This document shows positions 17,666-25,978 of a stretch of 64,000 bases of DNA, in pieces (position 1 is the first letter of the stretch; every line of letters begins with the position of its first letter). A program made the translations under genes and the position numbers. Source of the DNA: CAIYRG01 sp964494505 (lineage in GTDB: Bacteria > Pseudomonadota > Alphaproteobacteria > Micropepsales > Micropepsaceae); contig CAZBRO010000022.1 of assembly GCA_964494505.1 (NCBI GenBank), positions 1 through 64,000 of the forward strand, in the 5' to 3' direction. Below the pieces are notes generated by a model, which saw only the letters and a list, made by a program, of their open reading frames with translations, searched no databases and was not told the origin of the DNA.

Positions 17666-17681
17666 TTAACGGCTCGCTAAC
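17666..17681 (+). promoter_or_regulatory. CtrA-like box between FlaEY-like and FlmG-like genes
   Basis: Reads TTAAC-GGCTCG-CTAAC, one mismatch from the TTAAC-N6-TTAAC consensus. It lies in the 114-nt divergent spacer, 44 nt from the FlaEY-like ATG and 56 nt from the TPR glycosyltransferase start, so one bound CtrA could affect both. Confidence 0.4.
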
Positions 17682-17736
17682 GGGCAATCCGCCGTGGTTA
17701 AGCGTGCTTTAAGGACGTTTCGGCCATGAATGGCGA

Positions 17737-19272
17737 ATGGCGTATCCGGCAAACGCGAACGATTCCTATGCGGCGGGCCTGGCTGCAGCACGCCAAGGCC
17801 GGCATGCCGAGGCAATCGTCCAATTCGAGCGTGCCCTGGCCGAGCGGCCGAACGATGCGCGCGTCCTGTTCGCGCTTGGCAATACCGCTTCGGCCATCGG
17901 GCACGACGATGCGGCGGAATCGTTCTTTCGCCGTGTGCTGGCGCAGTCGCCCGACCGGCTGGAGGCGCTCGTCAATCTCGCGAATTTGTTGCGCAAGCGC
18001 GGGAAAACAGCGGTCACCGTCGCGCTGCTCAAGCCCGCGCTCGAACGCAATCCGGCGCAGGCCGAGCTGTGGCTGACGCTGGGCTCGGCGTTGCGCGAGG
18101 CCGGCGATGCGGCAACCGCCGAAATTTTCTACCGCGAGACGCTGCGGCTTCAGCCGGGCAACGCCGCGGCGCGCGGCAATCTCGGCGACATGCTGGCGGA
18201 CCGGGGAGGGGTGGATGAGGCGCTTGCCCTTTACGCAGACGCACTCGCGCACGAACCCGAAAATGCGCAGGCCCGCCTCAATCACGCCGTGCTGCTGCTG
18301 CTGAAAGGCGATTTCGATCGAGGCTGGCGCGATTACGAGTACCGCTTGGCGATTCCCGAACGCACGATCCACGCCGATCATGGGCTCCCACCGTGGAACG
18401 GGGGCGTCACCGAAGGATTGCGCCTGCTGGTGACGGCCGAACAGGGGATCGGCGATCAGATCATGTTCGCGAGCCCGATCGGCCAACTGGCGGAGCGCTT
18501 GAGCAAAGGCGGGGGCCGATTGTTTCTGGAATGCGAACCGCGCCTTGCGCCGCTGTTCGCGCGCTCGTTTCCAAACGTCCTCGTGCATGCCGCAGAGATG
18601 CAACGGCGCGGCGGGCGGATTCAGGCGCGCTACGATTGGCTTAGCGCCTATGGCGGGGCGCATGCGGCGGTGGCAATCGGTTCGCTGCCCCGGCTGATGC
18701 GCACGCGCCTGGCCGACTTCCCGGCGCCGCTTTTCTATCTCGCGCCCGATGCGCACGAACGCGAAACCTGGACCCGCTGGCTGCACGCAAACGCGACCGG
18801 TCCCTTCATAGGCCTCTGCTGGCGGAGCGGCAGCGTGGGCGGCCTGCGCAATCGGCAATATGCCCCGCTCGAAGCCTGGGCCGCATTCATCGCCAAACTT
18901 CCCGGAACGCCGGTGTCGCTGCAATACGATCCGCAGACGGACGAAATCGCGACGCTGCAAAGATTGAGCGGAAGAATGATCCTGGTGCCGCCCGGGCTCG
19001 ACCAGAAACAGGAGATCGAGCGGACGGCATCGTTGATTTCGGCGCTGGATGGGACGGTGAGCGCGCCGACATCGGTGTCTTGGATCGCGGCAGGTCTGGG
19101 CTTGCCCACGTTGAAGATCCTCTACAACAACAGCTGGACCGCGTTCGGTTGCGCCTATGAGCCGTTTGCGCCTTCGGCCCGTTGCATGATGCCGGACAAC
19201 CCCGGCGATTGGACCGATGCCTTCGCGAAAGCCGCCGAAGAATTGAAGACTTTCCCGGTTCGCCCGGCTTAG
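17737..19272 (+). CDS. FlmG-like TPR glycosyltransferase (copy A)
   Basis: A 511-aa protein: TPR repeats at about 5-190 (NDARVLFALGNTASAIGHDD, AAARGNLGDMLADRGGVDEA) and a GT-B glycosyltransferase-like domain at about 220-500 with AEQGIGDQIMFASPIGQL, GLCWRSGSVGG and VSAPTSVSWIAAGLGLPTL. In Caulobacter FlmG uses its TPR part to bind flagellin and its GT part to attach a nonulosonic acid; this protein has the same order and lies among the sugar genes. A longer paralogue occurs at 39809. Whether it modifies flagellin or another protein is inference. It ends 2 nt from the convergent cytidylyltransferase-PseG gene. Confidence 0.7.
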   Translation: MAYPANANDSYAAGLAAARQGRHAEAIVQFERALAERPNDARVLFALGNTASAIGHDDAAESFFRRVLAQSPDRLEALVNLANLLRKRGKTAVTVALLKPALERNPAQAELWLTLGSALREAGDAATAEIFYRETLRLQPGNAAARGNLGDMLADRGGVDEALALYADALAHEPENAQARLNHAVLLLLKGDFDRGWRDYEYRLAIPERTIHADHGLPPWNGGVTEGLRLLVTAEQGIGDQIMFASPIGQLAERLSKGGGRLFLECEPRLAPLFARSFPNVLVHAAEMQRRGGRIQARYDWLSAYGGAHAAVAIGSLPRLMRTRLADFPAPLFYLAPDAHERETWTRWLHANATGPFIGLCWRSGSVGGLRNRQYAPLEAWAAFIAKLPGTPVSLQYDPQTDEIATLQRLSGRMILVPPGLDQKQEIERTASLISALDGTVSAPTSVSWIAAGLGLPTLKILYNNSWTAFGCAYEPFAPSARCMMPDNPGDWTDAFAKAAEELKTFPVRPA

Positions 19273-19274
19273 CG

Positions 19275-21089
19275 TTACGATACGGCGCTGGCGCGCGCAG
19301 CCGAGCGGGATTGAGCCAATGCCTGCGCCAGTTCGGCCGCGATGCGCTCGCCGGCCCGCCCATCCATCACCGCGAGTCCTGCCGCGCGCATGTCGCGGCG
19401 GCGATCCTCGTCCTTGAGCAACGCCCAGGTTTCGCGCGCGATCGAGTCGGGGCGCACAGCACGGGCGAGGCCCAGCATTTTCCCCATGCCCGCGGCTTCG
19501 AACACCGAAGCCGATTGTGCGTGATCCTCCGACAAAGCGAGATACAGCGCCGGCACGCCGAGAGCGGCGAGTTCATACGCGGTCACGCCGAATGCGATTA
19601 ACGCAAGATCGGCGGCTGCGAATTCGGCGCCGATGTCGTTCGCATGCTCGACCGCGGTGAAAGAGGGATTCATCGTGTCGATCTCGCGCGCGAGCGTGTG
19701 CCCATTGCGAAAACCTGGCCCGATGACAAAACGGGCGCGGAACGGCGCGCCAATCTGGTTCAGCGCGCGCGCCGCTGCCCGCGTCAAATCGAGCGGATCG
19801 CTGCCGCCCATGCTGACGACAATCGCGGGGCGCCCGGGATTGCGAACCGGTGTGCGGGCATATCGCGACGGGTCGAACCCCAAAAGGGCCCATTCCCAGC
19901 CAACACCCACGATGGTCCGCGAACCCTTCCAGGAAAGCTGTCCGGCCTGCGGCACGGGCGGATAATAGGCGTGCGTTGCGGCCAACCGCCGGTCGCTGGA
20001 ATCGTCAATGGCCGCAACCACCGGAACCTGCGCAGCGATCCGCGCCAGCATGTCGCGCGAAAGATTGGTGCGCGCGTCGGCCACCACCATGTCGGGCCGC
20101 TTATCCCTCACCAGGCCCATGAACGCGACCGTCTGGCCCGTGCGCGGCAGCAGAACCGCCTCGAAACCGGCCTGGCGAACGGCGGCTGCGGCCTCCTCTT
20201 CGCCATTGACGGCAAACAGCACGCCCAAGCCTTCGCGGTCGCGCAGCGCGCGCGCCAGCGTCAGGCAGCGCTTCACATGGCCGAAACCCAGCATCCCACC
20301 GCCGTCGCAGCGGATCAGCGCGAGGCCGCCCGCCGCGTCCAGGCTCTTCTGGCGCACATGGGCGTTCATCCGGGCAAGGGCGGGATCGCGCTCCAGCAGA
20401 AGCAACAGATCGCAGAGCGCCGCTTCGCCCGCTTTCGCCTGCAGCCGCGCATGGGCAGCCGACGCGAAGGCGAGGTCGTCGGGCGTATCCACCGTCAGGC
20501 GCACCGGCTTCCTGGCGAGCTTCGGATAGGGCGCGGCATGGACGATGCGGACAAAATCGGGATGGGCCTTGAAATAGCCCGTGACGTGCTCGCGCGCGAT
20601 GCCGTCAGAGGCCGCTTCCCGCACAAGCTTGTCCAAGGCGCGCCGCGAGAAGGGATCCACACCTTCATGCGCGGTGAGCGCGCCCGGCGTCAGCAGCACA
20701 TAATCACCGTCTTGGGAAATCAGCGCGTCCACCAGATGATCGATGAAACCCGCATCCAGGAACGGCGCATCGGACGAAACCCGCACGATGACGTCGGCGT
20801 TGGATCTTTCCGCAGCAAGCGCGAAGCGCGCCAGAACGTCGTCTTCCGGCCCTCGCACGTATTCCACGGCTTCTTCGCGGCAAAAGCTCTCAATCGCATC
20901 GTCACGGACGTTCAGCGTCGTGGCAACGACGATGGATTGAAGGGTACGGCAGCGGCGCAAGCGATGCACCACGTGCCAGAGCAGGGGTTTTCCGGCGATG
21001 GGCTTCAGCACTTTGCCCGGAAGCCGGGTCGAGCCCATGCGCGCCTGAACGATGGCGACAACGCGGGGAGAGATGGCGCTTTCGGTCAT
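19275..21089 (-). CDS. Fusion of SpsF/PseF-type cytidylyltransferase and PseG hydrolase
   Basis: A 604-aa protein with two domains. Residues about 8-245 are a nucleotidyltransferase of the SpsF/CMP-sugar type (VVAIVQARMGSTRLPGKVLK, then DDVLARFALAAE). Residues about 270-590 match PseG, which removes UDP from the diacetamido-trideoxy-altrose intermediate: IRCDGGGMLGFGHVKRCLTL, AIDDSSDRR, VVSMGGSDPLDLT, and AFGVTAYELAALGVPALYL. In the standard pathway PseF (last step) and PseG (third step) are separate. The start ATG 21089 overlaps the stop of the NeuB-type gene (ATGA); a longer frame upstream is rejected on that basis. Confidence 0.8.
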   Translation of the reverse strand: MTESAISPRVVAIVQARMGSTRLPGKVLKPIAGKPLLWHVVHRLRRCRTLQSIVVATTLNVRDDAIESFCREEAVEYVRGPEDDVLARFALAAERSNADVIVRVSSDAPFLDAGFIDHLVDALISQDGDYVLLTPGALTAHEGVDPFSRRALDKLVREAASDGIAREHVTGYFKAHPDFVRIVHAAPYPKLARKPVRLTVDTPDDLAFASAAHARLQAKAGEAALCDLLLLLERDPALARMNAHVRQKSLDAAGGLALIRCDGGGMLGFGHVKRCLTLARALRDREGLGVLFAVNGEEEAAAAVRQAGFEAVLLPRTGQTVAFMGLVRDKRPDMVVADARTNLSRDMLARIAAQVPVVAAIDDSSDRRLAATHAYYPPVPQAGQLSWKGSRTIVGVGWEWALLGFDPSRYARTPVRNPGRPAIVVSMGGSDPLDLTRAAARALNQIGAPFRARFVIGPGFRNGHTLAREIDTMNPSFTAVEHANDIGAEFAAADLALIAFGVTAYELAALGVPALYLALSEDHAQSASVFEAAGMGKMLGLARAVRPDSIARETWALLKDEDRRRDMRAAGLAVMDGRAGERIAAELAQALAQSRSAARASAVS

Positions 21090-21949
21090 GCCGCCGGCTT
21101 CCAGTGCTGGCGGATATGGCGCAGCGGTCTTAAGCCGTCGGCCGGATCGGCCCGCCAATCGCGGTCGGAAAGCTCCGACGCTGCGGGCCCTTTGAAACCC
21201 GTACCGTCGGCGCGTTCGCCTTCGCGGATGCGCGCAATCACGGGTGCTATTTCTTCCGGCAGCCAGCAATGGCCCGCTTCATATTCAGCGCCCGTCCCGT
21301 CGAGATCGAGGTGGAATTCGATGATCTCCGCGCCCCAGCGATGCGCCGCGCGCTCGATCACGGCGGGATTGCGGGTATGGTCGGACCACCCCACCGAAAC
21401 GCCCGTCGCCGCGCGAATCGCATCCATGGCGGAAAGGTTGGCATCTTCGGGAGGCGCGGGGTACGCCGAAACGCAATGAAGCGCGGCGATGGCGCGGCAG
21501 CCGGCCGACTTCAACGTCTCCACCGCCGCAACGATTTCATCCATGGCGGCCATGCCGGTCGAGATGATGACGGGTTTGCCTGTGCGGGCGCATGATTCCA
21601 GCAGCCCATGCCACAACAGCTCGTAGGAAGCGATCTTGAAGAACGCCACATATGGCTCCAACTCGGACACCGCAGCGAGATAGAAAGGCGTGCAGGAAAA
21701 TTCGATCCCCCGCGCCTTGGCGCGCTCCGCAAGCGGTGCCAAATGCGCGACCGGCAACTCCCATTGGGCTCTCGCGCGGTGCTTGGCACTCCGCTCGAGG
21801 ATTTCGGGCGCGAACAATTCGTTGACCCGGAAGAGCTGGAATTTCACGGCATCGCAGCCGCAATCGGCCGCTGCGTCCACGAACGCAAGCGCGCGAGACA
21901 AATCCTGAGCGTGGTTACTCGAAGCTTCGGCAATAAAGCGGACGGGCAT
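21086..21949 (-). CDS. NeuB/PseI-family synthase lacking the SAF domain
   Basis: A 287-aa TIM-barrel enzyme of the family that condenses phosphoenolpyruvate with an amino-hexose to give a nonulosonic acid. Family marks are RFIAEASSNHAQDLSRA, CDAVKFQLF, GIEFSCTPFYLAAV, YVAFFKIASYEL, KPVIISTGMA, LHCVSAYPAP and VGWSDHTRN. Two things are odd: the usual C-terminal antifreeze-like (SAF) domain, which closes the active site in NeuB dimers, is missing, and the EKHFTLD-type motif is EFHLDLDGTGAEYEAGHCWL here. It leads a coupled pair with the cytidylyltransferase-PseG fusion. Activity on the pseudaminic precursor is likely but not certain. Confidence 0.75.
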   Translation of the reverse strand: MPVRFIAEASSNHAQDLSRALAFVDAAADCGCDAVKFQLFRVNELFAPEILERSAKHRARAQWELPVAHLAPLAERAKARGIEFSCTPFYLAAVSELEPYVAFFKIASYELLWHGLLESCARTGKPVIISTGMAAMDEIVAAVETLKSAGCRAIAALHCVSAYPAPPEDANLSAMDAIRAATGVSVGWSDHTRNPAVIERAAHRWGAEIIEFHLDLDGTGAEYEAGHCWLPEEIAPVIARIREGERADGTGFKGPAASELSDRDWRADPADGLRPLRHIRQHWKPAA

Positions 21950-21998
21950 TGGTCGCGTCCTCGGCGTTTAATCGTTCTTAACGCCGCATGGCTAAAAC

Positions 21999-22010
21999 CC
22001 CGTTAACGGG
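21999..22010. repeat. 12-bp perfect palindrome before methyltransferase gene
   Basis: CCCGTTAACGGG ends 9 nt upstream of the ATG at 22020 and lies in the divergent spacer between the NeuB-type and methyltransferase genes. Too short a spacer and no second half-site to call it a CtrA box; may be an operator or chance. Confidence 0.25.
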
Positions 22011-22019
22011 AGAGCCTCG

Positions 22020-22964
22020 ATGGTCGCCATTGCAGCAAAGACCGCCGTGACAGGGACCTGGCTTCACGGCGCCAGTCATTTCGGACCTCTGGTCGCGCGG
22101 AAGGGTGGTTTCGACGTGATCGCGTGCGAGGCTTGCGGCTTCCGCCACGTGGTGCCGCTGCCCGACCCGGCAGAGCTCGAAGACGCCTACCGCGAGGCCT
22201 ATTACACCGAAGAAAAGCCCACCTTCCTGACCCGCGCCGGCGAGGACCAGGACTGGGCTGCGCTTTCTCATCGCGACCGGCTGGAGAGTTTCGAGCGGCT
22301 GCTCGGCAAATCCGCGCGGCTTCTGCTCGATGTCGGATGCGGGCCGGGTTTTTTCCTCAGCTCCGCCAAGCAGCGCGGCTGGACGGTGCAGGGGATAGAG
22401 CCTTCGCGTCAGGCGGCCCAACATGCGCGCGGGCTGGGCCTGGACGTGACCGAGGATTTCTTCAACGCGAGAACGGCCGCGCGGCTCCCGCGCTATGACG
22501 TCGTGCATTTGAACAATGTGCTGGAACATGTGCCCAATCCGATCGAAGTGGTGCGGTTGGCGCGTGGCCTGCTGCCGTCCGGCGGCGTGCTTTGCCTGAC
22601 TGTTCCGAACGATTTCACACCGTTCCAGGAAGCCGCTGCCACTGCGCTGTCGCTCAACGAATGGTGGGTGGCCCCTCCGCATCATCTGAATTATTTCGAC
22701 TTCGAATCCCTGGCCCAGGTTCTGACGCGGGAAGGTTTCGCGATCGCCGACCGCGGGACGAGCTTCCCTATGGAGCTGTTCCTGCTGATGGGCCTCGATT
22801 ACACCAAGGACGCAAGCTTGGGGCGCGCCTGCCATAATCAGCGCAAGCGGTTCGATATGGCGCTCGAAAATGCGGGCTTCCGCGAGACGCGCCGCGCCTT
22901 TTATGCCGCGCTAGCCGCCGCCGGAATCGGGCGCGAGGCAGTTCTGATCGCGACCAAAGCATGA
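22020..22964 (+). CDS. Class I SAM-dependent methyltransferase
   Basis: A 314-aa protein. A short N-terminal part has one CxxC pair (IACEACGFRHV), followed by the SAM-binding motif at 101-112 (LLLDVGCGPGFF) and post-motifs YDVVHLNNVLEHVPNP and LPSGGVLCLTVPND. Proteins of this type methylate sugars or lipids in O-antigen and flagellar glycan loci. It starts a rightward run with the sulfotransferase, overlapping it by 4 nt, which suggests a joint decoration step. The exact substrate cannot be read from sequence. Confidence 0.82.
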   Translation: MVAIAAKTAVTGTWLHGASHFGPLVARKGGFDVIACEACGFRHVVPLPDPAELEDAYREAYYTEEKPTFLTRAGEDQDWAALSHRDRLESFERLLGKSARLLLDVGCGPGFFLSSAKQRGWTVQGIEPSRQAAQHARGLGLDVTEDFFNARTAARLPRYDVVHLNNVLEHVPNPIEVVRLARGLLPSGGVLCLTVPNDFTPFQEAAATALSLNEWWVAPPHHLNYFDFESLAQVLTREGFAIADRGTSFPMELFLLMGLDYTKDASLGRACHNQRKRFDMALENAGFRETRRAFYAALAAAGIGREAVLIATKA

Positions 22965-23791
22965 GCGCAAGGCCGTTCTTCATCGTCTCTTCGGGGCGTT
23001 CCGGCACCGCCATGATGGTCAAGGCGCTCGCCGCCGTCTCCGGCGTGACCATCGAGCACGAATATATGGTGCATTATGTGCAGCCCCTGGCGGTGCTGCG
23101 CCATTCGGGCCTTGCGAGCGCAGACGATGCACGCACCGTTCTTGCCGGCACCCATGGCGCCGCACTCCGTTGTGCGGAAACCAAGCTCTGGGGGGATTCG
23201 TCGAACAAGCTGTCCTGGCTGATCCCGGACCTTCATGCGCTCTTTCCCGCAGCGCGCTTCGTGCATCTGGTGCGCGATGGCCGCAAAGTCGCGAGCTCGT
23301 ATTTCCACAAATTGGCCGCGGAGTGCTACGACCCGCGCTCGACGCGGATACTTGCCGATCACCTGGCCAATCCCGACACCGTGCCCGCGCCGCCGCCGGA
23401 AAAGAAATATTGGTGGCCCCAGCCCAAGCCCGGCGACAGATGGGCGCAGACGTTCGCTCGCTTCGACCAATTCCAGCGCATCGCCTGGCATTGGGCGGAA
23501 GTGAACCGGGTGATCCTGCGCGATCTCGAAGCCATTCCGAGCTCGCAGCGCCTGTTCGTGCGGCTTGAGGATTTGCGCGACAGCCCTTCCCGGGTGGCCG
23601 ATTTGTTCGCGTTTCTCGGCGTCAAATATTGCGACGCCGATTTCCGGGTCTTTGCGAGGCCGCACAATGTCAACCGCCCGGTGGACAGACTGTTGTCGCG
23701 CGAACAGAGCACGCAATTCGCGAAAATCGCAGGCCCGATGATGGAGCGGCTCCGTTATGCGGACCGCCCCGAATACGCGGTGAATTATTAG
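22961..23791 (+). CDS. Sulfotransferase family protein
   Basis: A 276-aa protein with the PAPS-binding elements of sulfotransferases: the 5'-phosphosulfate loop SSGRSGT at residues 10-16 and the 3'-phosphate site at about 100-115 (FVHLVRDGRKVASSYFHKL). The middle is rich in aromatic residues (KKYWWPQPKPGDRW), and the C terminus has RPHNVNRPVDRLLSREQ, also seen in carbohydrate sulfotransferases. Translational overlap (ATGA) with the methyltransferase suggests that both act on the same glycan or glycolipid. It could instead sulfate a protein tyrosine. Confidence 0.8.
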   Translation: MSARPFFIVSSGRSGTAMMVKALAAVSGVTIEHEYMVHYVQPLAVLRHSGLASADDARTVLAGTHGAALRCAETKLWGDSSNKLSWLIPDLHALFPAARFVHLVRDGRKVASSYFHKLAAECYDPRSTRILADHLANPDTVPAPPPEKKYWWPQPKPGDRWAQTFARFDQFQRIAWHWAEVNRVILRDLEAIPSSQRLFVRLEDLRDSPSRVADLFAFLGVKYCDADFRVFARPHNVNRPVDRLLSREQSTQFAKIAGPMMERLRYADRPEYAVNY

Positions 23792-23861
23792 ACGAATTGT
23801 TAGACGTTTGCGGCGCGCGTAAGCCGAATATTAACCGTGACGGCCCGAGGATCGCACCCAA

Positions 23862-23880
23862 GCGTAACCGAATGTTACGC
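23862..23880. promoter_or_regulatory. Inverted repeat upstream of second methyltransferase
   Basis: GCGTAAC-CGAAT-GTTACGC, 7-bp arms with a 5-nt centre, ends 19 nt before the ATG at 23900, within a 108-nt AT-richer spacer. It is placed where an operator or leader hairpin would affect the start of the 23.9-30.9 kb operon. Confidence 0.35.
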
Positions 23881-23899
23881 GGGCACTTAGGGGCCGATC

Positions 23900-25069
23900 A
23901 TGACCGAAAGCTGCGATCTCTGTCGCTCGCCCGATCTCGAATGCATCTATGAACCCTGGGACAGCGGACGCGGACTGAAGGTCCATCTCTGCACCCGTTG
24001 CGGACTGCTCCAGAGCCTGCCCAAGGCCGACCGCGCACCCCGCCAAGGGGCGGCTGTCTCAAGCGGCGCCGATTGGGGAAATGTCCGCTACGGCAAGGGC
24101 TTCCGTACTCAGGCCTGTCTCTCGATGCTGGCGGCTCATGCGGATTTGAAGAAGCCCCTCAAGGTGCTCGATGTCGGTTCCAATCGCGGCGCCTTCGCAA
24201 GGGCGCTCACGGCCGCGGCCGCGGAAGCGGAACTCACCTGCGTAGAGCCCGACGAGCGCGTGGCCGAATCCTGCCTCGGCCTTCCCCGCACGGAGCTTGT
24301 CTGTGCGCGGATCGAGGAGGCGAACCTTCCCGAGTTCCATTACGACGTCGTCCATTCCTGCCACACCCTGGAACATCTGGCTTCGCCGATGACGGTGCTG
24401 GAGCAGCATTGGCGCCAATTGAAGCCCGGCGGCTATCTGATCCTGGACGTCCCCAATGTCGCGCTGATCGCCGGCGACGACATGGTCGAGGAATGGTTCA
24501 TCGACAAGCATCTCTACCATTTCTCGCGCACCACGCTGGAGCGCTTCCTGGCCGCAAGCGGCTTTGCGGTGGTCGGCGGTCCCGATCCTGACGATTACGA
24601 GAACCTGCTGATCGTCGCCCGCAAGCGCGACCTTCGGCGAACCTGCCCGCACGACCCCGACGAAGTGGACGTGGCGCTGTCGCGCGTCACCTCCTATGTG
24701 CTCAACCGCGCACGCAATCTCGCGGTGCTGACGCATGTTGCCGCGGAAATCGCGCAATTGGCGCCAAAGGGCGTGGCACTGTGGGGCGCAGGGCGCCTGT
24801 TCGACGCGCTGGTCCGTCATGGCGGCTTCGATCCCAATGTCCTGTCGCTGCTGATCGACACGCATCTGAAATCCCACGTCGCGGAGCGCCACGGCATGCC
24901 CGTGTCGGGGCCCGATGCCTTAAGCGAGGCGAAGCCTGCCGCCATCGTAGTGATGTCGCGTGCCTTTTCCTCCGAGATTGCGCGCAAAGCCGCCGAGGCT
25001 TCGCCGCAGGCCGAGATCCTTCTGTATGCAGACCTTCTCGCGCGCGCGCGGACTGCGCTCGCGGCCTAG
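23900..25069 (+). CDS. Three-domain sugar C-methyltransferase-like protein
   Basis: A 389-aa protein with an N-terminal zinc-ribbon-like region (CDLC at 5-8, then LCTRCGLLQS), a class I methyltransferase core (KVLDVGSNRGAFARAL, VVHSCHTLEHLASPM, LKPGGYLILDVPN) and a C-terminal Rossmann-like domain (GVALWGAGRLFDALVRHG). This three-part order is that of NDP-sugar C-methyltransferases such as TylC3/NovU relatives, though O- and N-methylating members exist. It heads a tight run of six genes ending at 30884 and may add a branch to the sugar made there. Confidence 0.75.
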   Translation: MTESCDLCRSPDLECIYEPWDSGRGLKVHLCTRCGLLQSLPKADRAPRQGAAVSSGADWGNVRYGKGFRTQACLSMLAAHADLKKPLKVLDVGSNRGAFARALTAAAAEAELTCVEPDERVAESCLGLPRTELVCARIEEANLPEFHYDVVHSCHTLEHLASPMTVLEQHWRQLKPGGYLILDVPNVALIAGDDMVEEWFIDKHLYHFSRTTLERFLAASGFAVVGGPDPDDYENLLIVARKRDLRRTCPHDPDEVDVALSRVTSYVLNRARNLAVLTHVAAEIAQLAPKGVALWGAGRLFDALVRHGGFDPNVLSLLIDTHLKSHVAERHGMPVSGPDALSEAKPAAIVVMSRAFSSEIARKAAEASPQAEILLYADLLARARTALAA

Positions 25070-25078
25070 GAGACCCCC

Positions 25079-25978
25079 ATGAACGCCATGATCGCCGGCA
25101 TTTCCGTGCGGCCCCCCGAGAGCGCGCAGGCAGCCAAGCTTGCCTCCGCGGCCAAGGCCATCCGCGCACTCGCGATTGCATCGATCTACCACGCGGGCTC
25201 GGGCCACCCGGGCGGCGCGTTGTCGGCGGCCGACATTCTCGCTGCGCTCTATGGCTCGGAACTGAACCTCTGGCCGGAGACCGTCGATGAGCCCGATCGT
25301 GACCGTTTCGTGCTGTCGAAGGGCCACGCGGCCCCCGCGCTGTATGCCGCGGGCGCACATTTCGGCTATTGCACGCCAGAGGAGGCGCTCACTCTGCGCA
25401 AGCTCGGAAGCCCGTTCCAGGGACATCCCCATGTGCGGGACCTTCAATGGGTCGAGACCAGCACCGGCTCGCTGGGTCAGGGTTTCTCGGTCGCGCTCGG
25501 CATGGCGCTCGGCCTGAGGCTGAAGAAAAGCCCGGCTCGTGTGTACACGCTCTTGGGCGATGGCGAATTACAGGAAGGCGAAGTGTGGGAGGCCGCCATG
25601 TGCGCGGCCCATCACAAGCTCGACAACCTGCTCGCGGTGATCGATTACAACAAGCTGCAATCGGACGATCGCAATGCCGCCATCATGGGACTCGAGCCCC
25701 TGGCGGAGAAATTCCGCGCCTTCGGCTGGCACGTGCAGGAGATCGACGGCCACGATATTCGTGCCATCCTGAAAAGTTTCGAGCGGGCGCGCGAATGCAG
25801 CGGCCGGCCATCGCTCGTCCTCGCGCATACGGTCAAGGGCAAGGGCGTTCCCTTCATGGAAGACGTGCCGCACTGGCATGGCAGCGTGAAACTGACGCGC
25901 ACGCAAGCCGGAGATTCGCTCCTGGCGCTTGGGCTCCCCCAACACGAAATTGCGAGGTGGCTCGATGGCGCTTGCTGA
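25079..25978 (+). CDS. Transketolase, N-terminal subunit
   Basis: A 299-aa protein that corresponds to the thiamine diphosphate-binding half of transketolase: YHAGSGHPGGALSAADILAA, the metal/TPP motif LLGDGELQEGEVWEAA followed by the Asn in VIDYNK, and KGKGVPFMED. The C-terminal half is in the next gene, which overlaps by 14 nt. Split transketolases of this kind are often found outside central metabolism, within sugar-biosynthesis or secondary-metabolite clusters, where they move two-carbon units. The start has GGAG 6-9 nt upstream. Its place in a glycan island suggests a role in making or extending the sugar skeleton. Confidence 0.9.
   Translation: MNAMIAGISVRPPESAQAAKLASAAKAIRALAIASIYHAGSGHPGGALSAADILAALYGSELNLWPETVDEPDRDRFVLSKGHAAPALYAAGAHFGYCTPEEALTLRKLGSPFQGHPHVRDLQWVETSTGSLGQGFSVALGMALGLRLKKSPARVYTLLGDGELQEGEVWEAAMCAAHHKLDNLLAVIDYNKLQSDDRNAAIMGLEPLAEKFRAFGWHVQEIDGHDIRAILKSFERARECSGRPSLVLAHTVKGKGVPFMEDVPHWHGSVKLTRTQAGDSLLALGLPQHEIARWLDGAC

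Noticed and set aside
19644..21479. 611-codon plus-strand open frame
   Set aside because: Antisense to the cytidylyltransferase-PseG fusion and NeuB-type gene, both with conserved motifs; no recognisable domain.
21966..21981. TTAA...TTAA before the NeuB-type gene as a CtrA site
   Set aside because: The two halves are 6 nt apart instead of the 7 nt of TTAA-N7-TTAA, and the C positions do not fit.
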